This document shows, in pieces, positions 46,278 to 58,200 of a DNA stretch of 64,000 bases. The DNA comes from Armigeres subalbatus (lineage: Eukaryota > Arthropoda > Insecta > Diptera > Culicidae). The stretch spans positions 17,269,284-17,333,283 of the forward strand of contig NC_085139.1 in the NCBI RefSeq assembly GCF_024139115.2, read 5' to 3'. The notes under the pieces were generated by a model. That model did no database searches. It was not told the origin of the DNA and saw nothing but the letters and a program-made list of their open reading frames with translations. The position numbers and the translations under genes were made by a program. Each line of letters starts with the position of its first letter. The stretch's first letter is position 1.

Positions 46278-49200
46278 CTGTGAAAATATTGCAGAACGAA
46301 AAATTACAAAAGAATCTAAAGGGAACGATCGTGATAAAACTAAGAAATTGCTGTATCACGATTATAAAACTAAAATCAACGAAATGATTAGAGGCTCATC
46401 CTATTACCAAAAAGAATGTATGTAGGGACACGGCAGGTATTTCCGTCCATCGTCGTAGGGGCTAAAACCAACGAAAGCAACGTACATTTGCTAGAACTTC
46501 ACTATAGCAGAACGTTTCTCCTGAGCTTACGATTTGGTACGTATGAGTTTTACAAAAAAGCGTCTCTTTCATTGGTTTTTGAGACTATGACGAACAGACG
46601 AAAATACCTGCCGTATCCCTACCTCACAAAAGCTTCTGATGTCAGATTGTGATTTAGATGTTTTATTTGAAGAATTGTATAAAATTATTGATGCTATGTT
46701 CAAAATAAATGCCCAACTTTGCAACCAGTGATTATTTCGAGCGCATCTCCTGCAGTCTAAAGGTTCGGAAGGCTCCTGTCGAGTAGCGAACTGTATCGGG
46801 GTAGGCACGAAGTGGAATACAGAGATCTTTCTTAACCCTTATGCAGCTGACGGGGTACCCGTGTTCCTTTTTCAACTTCAAGTGGTGATATTTCAATGAA
46901 TTTTTATAGCTGAAAGCTGAAACTCGGTGACATCTAAGAACTTCATAAAATGTAGCAACTGTAAGAAAATCACGTTGATACAGTGAGGAGGGACGTGGGG
47001 AGGGGCATCTGATTTTTTTTTACCACGTGGATGGCCGACAGGGTACCCGTGTTCCCATAAATTGATATTTTCATAACTTTAACAATTTTCAACCGATTTC
47101 GATAATTTTGTCAGTTTTGGAAACAGAAACTCATATACTTTTTGCCCATTTTCAAGGTTTACAGCTTTTGTCTATGGTTATACAAGAAATCTTTGAAGTA
47201 AGGCTTAAGAGTCTACACGCGTAATCAAAGGACTATCAACCAGTTTCAAATATATTACATGCTCATTGCGCTTCTTAGAATAGTCGGTGTTCACAGTATA
47301 TGTTCTGGGTCTCCAAAAACCCCTGGAGTAAGATCTAAAGGTCTGCTAACGTAACCAAAGGTCTATCGTGCAAATTCAAAAACGGTACATGCTCTTTATG
47401 GTGCTTAGCATATAATGCTTTCACAGTATATGTTCCGGGTCATCCAATGACCTTTTCTTAAAACATGTTTGCATTCCGAGTAGTTCTTGTTGCTGTCATT
47501 GATTCCAGGTAGTCTACGAGCTTCATACAGTCAAGGTCTTCGGATCAATCTCCGCAATGGAGGCAGTTAACGAAGAATAAACAAGTTGCGTGACCCCTTC
47601 TTGGTATATGTTTGTATTCTAAGTAGTTTTTGTTGTTGTCGTGGGCTCCAGGTAGTCTACGAACTCCATAGAGTCAAGATCTGTGGATCAACCTCAGTAA
47701 CGGAGGCAGTTATTGAAGAATAAACAAGTTGTGTGACCCCTTCTTGGTATTTGTTTGTATTCCAAGTAATTCTTGTTGTTGTCATTGGTTCCAGGTAGTC
47801 TACGAACTCCATACAGTCAAGGTCTTCGGATCAATCTCCGTGATGGAGACAGTTATCGGAGAATAAACAAGTTGCATGACCCCTTCTTGGTATATGTTTG
47901 TATTCCAAGTAGTTTCTGTTGTTGTCGTGAGTTCCAGGTAGTCTACGAACTTCAAAGATTCAAGGTCGGTGGATCAACCTCCGTAATGGAGGCAGTTATT
48001 GAAGAATAAACATGTTTTGTGACCCCTTCTTGGAATATGTTTGTTTTTCATGTAGTTCTTGTTGTTGACGTGAGTTCCAGGTAGTCTACGAACTCTATAA
48101 AGTCAAGGTCTTCGGAACAATTTCCGTAATGGAGGCGTTTATCGAAGAATAAACAAGTTGCGTGACCCCTTTTTGGTATATGTTTGTATTTCATGTAGTT
48201 CTTGTTGTTGTCATTGATTCCAGGTAGTCTACGAGCTTCATACAGTCAAGGTCTTCGGATCAATCTCCGCAATGGAGGCAGTTAACGAAGAATAAACAAG
48301 TTGCGTGACCCCTTCTTGGTATATGTTTGCATTCTAAGTAGTTTTTGTTGTTGTCGTGGGCTCCAGGTAGTCTACGAACTCCATAGAGTCAAGATCTGTG
48401 GATCAACCTCAGTAACGGAGGCAGCTATTGAAGAATAAACAAGTTGTGTGACCCCTTCTTGGTATTTGTTTGTATTCCAAGTAATTCTTGTTGTTGTCAT
48501 TGGTTCAAGGTAGTCTACGAACTCCATACAGTCAAGGTCTTCGGATCAATCTCCGTGATGGAGGTAGTTATCGGAGAATAAACAAGTTGCATGACCCCTT
48601 CTTGGTATATGTTTGTATTTCATGTAGTTCTTGTTGTTGTCATTGCTTCCAGGTAGTCTACGAGCTTCATACAGTCGAGGTCTTCGGAGGGGGGCCCTCC
48701 TTAGCCGTGCGGTAAGACGCGCGGCTACAAAGCAAGACCTTGCTGAGGGTGGCTGGGTTCGATTCCCGGTGCCGGTCTAGACAATTTTCGGATTGGAAAT
48801 TGTCTCGACTTCCCTGGGCATAAAAGTATCATCGTGTTAGCCTCATGATATACGAATGCAAAAATGGTAACTTGGCTTTAGAAACCTCGCAGTTAATAAC
48901 TGTGGAAGTGCTTAATGAACACTAAGCTGCGAGGCGGCTCTGTCCCAGTGTGGGGATGTAATGCCAATAAGAAGAAGAAGATGACCCCTTCTTGGTATAT
49001 GTTTGTATTCCAAGTAGTTTCTGTTGTTGTCGTGAGTTCCAGGTAGTCTACGAACTTCAAAGATTCAAGGTCGGTGGATCAACCTCCGTAATGGAGGCAG
49101 TTATTGAAGAATAAACATGTTTTGTGACCCCTTCTTGGCATATGTTTGTTTTTCATGTAGTTCAGGTTGCTGTCGTGAGTTCCAGGTAGTCTACGAACTC

Positions 49201-52200
49201 CATAAGTCAAGGTCTTCGGATCAATTTCCGTAATGGAGGCGTTTATCGAAGAATAAACAAGTTGCGTTACCCCTTCTTGGTATATGTTTGTATTCCATGT
49301 AGTTCTTGTTGTTGTCATGAGCTCCAGGTAGTCTACAAGCTCCATACAGTCAAGAACTTCGGATCAATCTCCGTAATGGAGGCAGTTATCGAAGAATAAA
49401 CAAGTTGCGTGTCCCCTTTTTGGTATATGTGTGTACTCCAAGTAGTTCTTGTTGTTGTCGAGGACTCCAGGTAGTCTAGAACTCCATAGAGTCAAGGTCT
49501 GGGGATCAACCTCGGTAACGGAGGCAGCGTTTAAAGAATAAACAAGTTTTGTGACCCCTTCTTGATATATGTTTGTATTCCAAGTAGTTCTTGTTGTTGT
49601 CGAGGACTCCAGGTAGTCTACGAACTCCATAGAGTCAAGGTCTGCGGGTCAACCTCCGTAATGGAGGCAGTAATTGAAGAATAAACAAGTTGTGTGACCC
49701 CTTCTTGGTATATGTTTGTATTCCAAGTAGTTCTTGTTGCTGTCGTGAGTTCCAGGTAGTCTACAAACTTCATAGATTCAAGGTCGATGGATCAACCTCC
49801 GTAACGGATGCAGTTATTGAAGAACAACTGGGAGGGACGGAAGGTAGCGGTTTTCTTCCAATACCTTTTCCGAACTTAATCAATCACATGTTGTGCTTAT
49901 GCATAATCGAGTTTCAGACATAGTAATTAATTTGCACTCCGTGTGGCTCAATACCCGGAACATAGGCAATTAACTTCGAATGTACTGAACTCGAAAGGCG
50001 ATCTCTCTTTTCACTTATGTGGTCGGGTTGAGATCTAAAGACCTACTGGCACAATCTCACACAACCCTACTTCATTGAGCGCCGTTGGTGGTGAAGCAAG
50101 TGTGTAGGAGCCAGATAATACTAAATACTCATCCTACTTGGTTGGCATTTTACGAAAACCTATATGAGAGAGTTAGTTCTGAGAATATTGCGAGAGTTCG
50201 GCTACATGCCCGGTGCTGTGAATTTGGTTTCATCAGTACCCGCTAAGCTGCGGAGGACAACAGAGGTCCTTCATAGCTTAGTAGGGAAAACACCTGTCTA
50301 GCGTACTGGTTTCGTGGGATCGAACCCCACCGAAGTTCTGTAGATCAATCTCCGTAATGGTGGCAGTTATCGAAAAATAAACAAGTTTTGTGACCCCATC
50401 TTGGTATATGTTTGTATTCCAAGTAGTTCTTGTTGTTGTTTTGAGCTCCAGGTAGTCTATAAAACAGAGTCAAGGTCGATGGACCAACCTCCTTAATGGA
50501 GGTAGTTGTTTGAAAATAAACAAGTTGTGAGACCCCTTCTTGGTATATGTTTGTAATTTAAGTAGTTATTTTCGTTGTCGTGGGCTCCGTAATTAAGGCA
50601 AGGCAAAATACGTGCATGGAATCCGTATTTTTCTGTCGAAGAGACTTACAAACTTATTAACAGGTACTCATAAATGATTCATAATAAGAAACAGGCAGTG
50701 AAAGTTATTTCATGAAAATTCTTATTGTTTGCGGCAAATTGGGTCGACAACGTGATAAAATCGGGTTAGACAAAATCTGGGAGTGACAAAATCGGGTCAA
50801 CCTCATCTGAGTGAATGTACGCATTCCTAGTGCAGTAGTCGTTCGATAACTGCAAAATGTTTACTTTTCAGTTATCAAATGCCGTTCGATAACTGCAACG
50901 CACTCTAGACGTCAAACGGTTGTCAATCGGCGTCAGATGCAATATAAGTGCATCTAAATGTGCAGCGCAATGCAGCTGTTTTTGAGTCTGACATCGGTTT
51001 GAAGTTTAGCGGTCCGATAACTGTAAAACTGTTGCAACTATCGAATTGCAGTTAAAAAGCATTGCAGTTAAATGACTTGCAGTTATCGAACGTCTGCTGT
51101 AGTTTTTGTTTTTACCATGGTACTAGGTAGTCTATGAACTCCATATAGGAATGATCTGCAGATCAACCCACGAACGGAAGGCTATTGGTATATGTTTGCA
51201 TTTCAAGTAGTTCAAGTTGTTGTCATTAGCTCTGGGCAGTTATTGAAGAATAAACAAGATGTGAAATTACTATGTCTGAAACTTGATTATGCATATGCAC
51301 AACATGTGATAGATTTAGTTCGGAAAAGGTATTAGAGGTAACCGCCCCTTCGGTGGGGTTTGATCCCACGACCCCAGTTCGCATGACAGGTGCTTTCCCT
51401 ACTAAGCTACGAAGGACCTCCGTCGTCCACCGCAGCTTAGCGGGTACTGATGAAACCAAATTCCCAGCACCAGGTACCAGCCGATCTCTCGCAATACATT
51501 TTCAGAACTAACTCTCTCAAATGTATTTTTGTACACAATGTCAACCAAGTAGGATGAGTATTTAATAATGTCCGGCTCCTACACACTTGCTTCATCAGCA
51601 ACGGCGCTCAATGAAGTAGGGTTGTGTGAGGTTGTGCCAGTTTGGTCGTCAGATCCCAACACGACCACACAAGCGAAGAGAGATCGCCACTCGAGATCAG
51701 TACATTCAAAGTTAATTGCCTATATGCCGGGTATTAAGCCACCCGGAGTGGAAATTAATTACTATGTCTGAAACTTGATTATGCATATGTACAACATGTG
51801 ATAGATTTAGTTCGGAAAAGGTATTGGAGGGTAACCGCCCCTTCGGTGGGGTTTGATCCCACGACCGAGAGATCGGCTGGTACCTGGTGCTGGGAATTTG
51901 GTTTCATCAGTACCCGCTAAGCTGCGGTGGACGACGGAGGTCCTTCGTAGCTTAGTAGGGAAAGCACCTGTCATGCGAACTGGGGTCGTGGGATCAAACC
52001 CCACCGAAAGGAGCGGTTACCCTCCAATACCTTTCCGAACTAAATCTATCACATGTCGTGCATATGCAAAGTCGAGTTTCAGACATAGTAATTAATTTCC
52101 ACTCCGGGTGGCTTGATACCCGGCATATAGGCAATTAACTTTGAATGTACTGAAGATGTGAAACCTCATCTTGATATATTAGCATTCCAAGTAGTTATTG

Positions 52201-55200
52201 TTGTCTTGTTGTTGTTGGTTCCAGGTAGTATACAAACTTCATTCATATTACTTAAATGAAGTTGTCTTCACCAATCACACCAATCGATACGGAGGCGGCG
52301 CACAACTGTCATTTTTGTTGATTTAGCTTTGCTGCGTCGCAGCATGCGTGAAATAATAAAAATGACAGTTGTGCGTTGCTTCCGTATCGAGTGGTGTGCC
52401 CCCGAAAACGCGAGCACTTTGAAACTTGGATTCCGTAAGGAGTAACCTTAAAGACCCTCTAGATATTCGTGTAAGCCTAGAAGTCTTACTCCATAAATTT
52501 CTAGGATGACCATTAGCATATGCCATGAACGCATTTTATTCATGGACCCCAAAGGCATATACCAAATTTAAAACAGGCTGATATATCTCTGGTGTAGATC
52601 CTAATGCCTTACTTCAGGGTTTTCTTGGATGACCATAAACATTTGAAATGGGTGCATTCTATTCTACGTACCATAAAAGGCATGTATAACTATTCAAATA
52701 GGCCGAAAGAACTCTGGTTACGCGTGAAGTTCTTGAGGATTGTTCAAGTATTCTCTTGGATACCCATGAACATATGCAATGAAAGCGGTATATTCTATGT
52801 ACCACAAAGGGCATATGCCACTTTTGAAACAATCCGAAAGGTATCTGGTTACGTGTGAAGATCCTGAGGCCTATTCTAGCATTTTCTTGGAAGACCATAA
52901 ACATATGCAATGGACGCAATCTATTCTATGTACCACAAAGGGCATGTAACACTTTTGAAAAAATCTGAAAGATCTTTGGTTACGCGTGTAGACCTGAAGG
53001 CCTTTTCCAGGGTTTTCTTGGATGACCATGAACATATGCAATGAAAGCGCCAGAGGACTTATCCGAGAGATTTCTTCGATAGCGCAGAACATATGTAATG
53101 ATCACATTTGATTTCAAGATGCGCAAAAAGCATGTACCACTTTTGAGACAAGTCCATAGACCCATGCTTACGAGTGTAGACCTTAAGGCCTTACTTCAGA
53201 GATTTTTTGGATGACTCGGAACATACTGATACATACTGTGAATACTCACATACTGTGAACGCATTCTATGCTAAGTACCACAAAGGGCATGTACCGTATT
53301 TGAATTTGCATAATAGGCCTTTGGTTACGCGAGTAGATCTTCAGGATTTACTCCAGAGATTTCTCGGATGACTTAGACCTCATTTCAGGGATTTTTACAT
53401 TACCCGAAGCATATACTGTGAACACCTTCAATTCTAAGAAGCACAAAGAGCTTGTAGCATATTTGAAACTGGTTGATTGGCCTTTGGTTACACGTGTAGA
53501 CTCTTAAGCCTTACTTCAAAAAATCTTGTATAACCATGGGCATAAGCTGTGAACCTTGACAATGGGCAAAAAGTATATGAGTTTCTGTTTCCAAAACTGT
53601 CAAAATTATCCAAATCGGTTGAAAATTGTTGAAGTTATGAGAATATCAATTTATGGGAACACGGGTACCCTGTCGGCCATCCACGTGTGTTTTTTTTTTT
53701 GGCCGCATAAGGGTTAAAGGTAGTCAAACGGAGGAGGAGTGAAGTCGCTCGTCAAAAAGCAAAAACTCGGCGGTCGCCAATCAACCGTAGAAGGTAAGCC
53801 AATTCTCGTGGATCATTCCCGAGAGTGCGGTCCCCGTACGTCGTTAATAATCGTACGCAGGACTGAACCCGGACCTTCCGTCCAGCCGCCACTCCCTCCG
53901 AATCTTTAGTTTCGGTCATATCGCTCGAGCTTGACCTCCATCGCTGCACGCCAATCTGCAGCATCTGCGGCAAAGCCAATCAGCCGCCTTCGCCATCTTC
54001 TCGGTGGAGTAATTTAAACGCATCAGTGCATCGAGAAGCAAAAACCTGCGCCCGAATGTGAGCTTGTTATTTCATGGCCATGATTAGCTCTTTTTCCATT
54101 CCGTGCCGGTACGTCCAACCCGAATTAGAGATTAAATGTCGTTTAGTGATTTGAAGAAGTTAGCTTGAGTTTTTAGTTGTATTGCGTTTCACGGGGCTGG
54201 GAAAATTCACTCCCATTGCGTTTGCCGTGGCTACAGTTTGAAAGTTGGCTTCGAAAGTTGCTTTCCGTTCTCTTTTCAGCGGGTTGAGCGAGTTCAGGTA
54301 GGTGGGAAATTCGCGGGAAGTGGGGAAGTAAATATTAAGCGTAAGTAATTTTGGAGCCAGCGACTGTTCGAGTGTCCCCAGAGGTAAAGGGTCTGTAAAA
54401 GTCGGGCAAATAGAAAACACGACCGGTGGTCTCTCTTCGAGAGTGGCGCTCAAGCCACCACCGTGTTAAAATCACCTCGAGAACAATTCGCGAACAGTTA
54501 CAATGAACTAGAACCAACCTTTTCCTTTCGTGCATTGCAAACACGGACATCAGTTTAATGTAAGCTATAGGCATTTCCACTAACCGCTTCATTTTCTCAG
54601 TGCATTATGACCCGAACGGTTTGCGCATTATGATTTCAGTATGGACAAGTGTGACGCTCATTAATGTTGTTATTTGAAGTTTCTCCTTCGTTTTTCTACG
54701 TGCGATCTAGCTTTCCCAATTTCGGGACACTGCAAATTGTCGCCCGCATATGCGCATCTTATAAACGTTGCATCCAGCAAAGTGACGGTGTGCACCAACC
54801 GCATCGAATTTGGCCACGGAACACGTAACAGCCACATAAAATCTCGTTCTAAAAAGTGTACTGAAAGCCACGTTTTGAAGGATTACAAGTAGAGTTTAAG
54901 TTCATCAACTGTGACTTCAATCACGAAGGCAGCAGCCGAGCTTGTCCCAAAAGAGTGGAATATTTGGAGATCCGCAAACAAGCGTCTACGAAAATTATTC
55001 GTGGGGCTCCACGACATCGTCCCCTGTCCATCGCTCTGGTACAAGATACCGAACCTGGCACCACTTTAGCCATAGCCTCAGCCTCCTCTCCAGGATGGGG
55101 CAGTGTTGGGCCAAGTACTTTCGCCAATCAACTGTTTCTCTCTTCACTCCTCAGAAAAGATCATTGAGCTCACTACAGTCGCTCGAATCGAGTTTGTGTC

Positions 55201-58200
55201 CCGGCAACTACGTGATGAAGTCGGTAAAGTAGATTTTATTAAGGGTATGTGATAACACATTTTTTCCTGACGAAACGAAACGAAACGAAATTAGAAATGC
55301 TATTGTTGGTTCGCAACGAAACGAAATTCAGATTTACTTCCGAGACTTCGAAACGAAACGAAATCGATATCCATTTGATTCGAAATTTTACGAAACGAAA
55401 CGAAATTTTTCCGCGGAATTTTTATTGAATAGTTTTTTTTTTGCATTATACACATAATGCAAAAAAAAAAACGAATAAAAAAAATCCGCGGGGAAAATTA
55501 ACTTTGTTTATTATTTTAGAGTCAAATATTGTTACCCAAATGCCATAGGAAGAATCTAGCTGAATTTTACAAAAGGACAGCAGTAACAGATCAGTTCTGA
55601 ACCGGTTCACCATTTTCAAAAGTATGCCCCTCACCATAAACAATGTAAAAATATAAGCAAATTTATTTGAAAATCAGCGATCGCTTCGACATCTGGTAGT
55701 CAGATTGAAAACTATGAAAAACGTGATGGGTGTAAAAATATTCGAACATTTTCCCATTTTCTGATCAAAATACAATTTTTGGGAGATCAGAAACTATGGA
55801 AATTGAAGATAAATTATTTTTTCTTTGCAATCCACATCAATCCGGTTATTTGTTACATACAATTTTCGAGAAAAGGTTATGAACTCCCGGAATCGTTAAT
55901 TTCGATCGAAATCACACAGGATTGGTCAGAGTAGAAAAATAAGCTTTAGAAAAACCCATTGCCAATGGAAAATGAGGGTGTGTTGAATAAATATTGAGAT
56001 AATTTTGATGATCAAAAAATCAAACTAGAATGTAAACAAGCCGGTTTCACTCAATCTAACGCAGCGCACTCTGAGATAGATTCTTATTACATTTGCTTAT
56101 TCATAGCTTAAAATTTTCAACAGGCCTCAGTAAAAATTGAAAAAGCCGATTTTTTAACTGCAATCAACAGATTTCATATTGATTAAAACTGTTCACCATT
56201 CTGAAAAGTATTACAGATTCAAAGTGCCATCCTCCATTTCAATTAACATTCCAGGCAAATTTTCGACCAAATAATGAAGATTTATTGAATCTGTAAAAAA
56301 ATTCCAAAATGGTCTTTCCAACAGATCTAAGCAGTATGAAAGCTGTTGATTGCAGTACAAAACTCGACTTTTTCTAAATTTTTACTGAGGTATGTTGGAA
56401 ATATTAGGCGAGCAATTCTTTTACGTTGTTTATAGTGAGAGGCATTTTTCATCCATCATCATGCGAGAACGGTTAGAAAAATTCTGTGCTGTGCTGCGGT
56501 CGGGAGTCGAACCTTAACAATAATAGCCGTGGGATGCGCTTATTCTAGCAACACCATCACGCTATCTGCATGTAGGCATTAGGTTACAGTGGCCAAACGT
56601 TCCGGATTATGCGGGACAGTCTCGGGTTCAGCCTACTTGCCTCGCATTGCCTAGCGCCCCGGAAAACGTTCCGCATTTCATGATGAATCTGTAAAGCCTG
56701 GTAATTTAATCTCATTTGCAAATGGAATGTAAAGAAATCTGTAATAGACCTGAATAGTTAAGGGATCTTGAGGGTCTACTGAAGTTATAGAATGAAAGTA
56801 ATGTTGTAAATGTATTACGTAGTGAGATTTAGTGAAGCAATTTATATGTATAAAATTTGGAATAGAGTTGGAAAGGCTTTATTCAGCGGCGCAGCCGAAT
56901 TTTTCATGAAATAAAAATTTTAATATTAAAAACTCATTTCGAAATTCCGCGAAATTCCGTTTAATTTCGTTAAAAGTATGATTTTTTGTCGAAATTTTTG
57001 TAATTTAACGATACGAAACGAAATCAGAAAATCAGATTTCGCCATACTCAAATTCCGCGAAATTTCGTTTCGAATGCTCAAACGAAAGTTTTTGAAATGC
57101 CGCATATGCTTAGATTTTACTATTTTGGTCGGTAAAACAATGATGACTGATAACTAAATTATAAATAAACTTGTTGTTTGCTTTCAAAATATGTATAACA
57201 AAATGTGTTATCAATATGGTCTCATCGATAACGATAACTCAATTGTTATTTCAAAAATTCTGTTATAATTTTTGTTATGCTGGCTGCCCAAGTAACATTT
57301 TAGGTTTTATGATTCACTACAAGAGTTTTTGAATCCTACTGCAATAAAACCCTAGTCAAGGTAGTTGTTTCTTCATCGCTTACACCAAAACCTCTTGTAG
57401 AGCAGCATCTGCCTAGTTGGCCCACCCTTGAAATGGTTTTGAAGAGTTAATGTAAGACAGACTTCAAAATCAGAATATGACAAAACATGAACACGAACTC
57501 GGCATTGAAAACCTTTCGAAATCGATTTGATAGCTACTTTAAAAGTAAGTTGGTATTACTTAAAACCATTTCTAAGCTACTTGATCTCGATACATGCAAA
57601 ATTCTCTAGATCTAGGTTTATTAAAATAATCACATGAAAAAATAAAAATTATTTTGCAGAGACTGAAAGTATTTAATACTTTCAGTCTCTGCAAAATAAT
57701 TTAAAGTTTACTATCTACAAAACCAAAAAATGCCATAACTAAATATGCAAATGATATAAATTAACTATCGATAAAAATTATTAACACAAAGTATATGTAT
57801 GGTGGCTTAATTTTTAGTGCTGAATTAGATTTGTTGTGTCATATGTTGCGAAACATCGATATAATTGATACGCTCTCAGTAAACTCCGTTTTAACAATAA
57901 GTTTTCGATAAAACGAATTTATATTAAATGTGAAGTTTTCTGCAAAATTACTATTATTGTTTTTTTCAAGTGTTATAAATAAAGTATCGTATATAATGTT
58001 CATAAAATATCGTATATAACTATGGATCTAATGCAGTTTAAATAGATATTTGGATTCAAAGTCTCTACTAATGTAGAGAAATGAATATGGCGATGGCATT
58101 CCAGGTGATTTTTCGTGATCCATTTGTGCAAATTATTTCGCTTCGATAAAATCAACTATAAATTAATAATAAAATCATAATAATTAGATATGACATTCAT

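Larger units (their letters stand above)
46836..53713. mobile_element. 6.9-kb TTAA-flanked composite foldback element
   Basis: TTAA at 46832-46835 and 53714-53717 brackets ends CCCTTATGC and GCATAAGGG. Behind them long inverted arms pair: GGCCGACAGGGTACCCGTG near 47030 with its complement near 53665, through AAAGTATATGAGTTTC and a subarray of ~130-bp units (left about 47190-47455, right about 52440-53570). The interior is a 143-bp tandem array with SINE, MITE and tRNA-like insertions. TTAA duplication and C3/G3 ends are piggyBac-like. No transposase is present. Confidence 0.75.

Noticed and set aside
47455..49830. CRISPR-like regular array
   Set aside because: Units are contiguous 143-bp repeats without unique spacers, in a eukaryotic intron.
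50266..50336. Candidate tRNA-Ala (loop CTAGCGT)
   Set aside because: T-arm is good but the anticodon stem and acceptor are mismatched and the sequence is part of a repeated mobile element.
51226..51459. Frame containing GVVGSNPTEG-like peptide
   Set aside because: It is the translation of a tRNA-like segment, a known source of false proteins.
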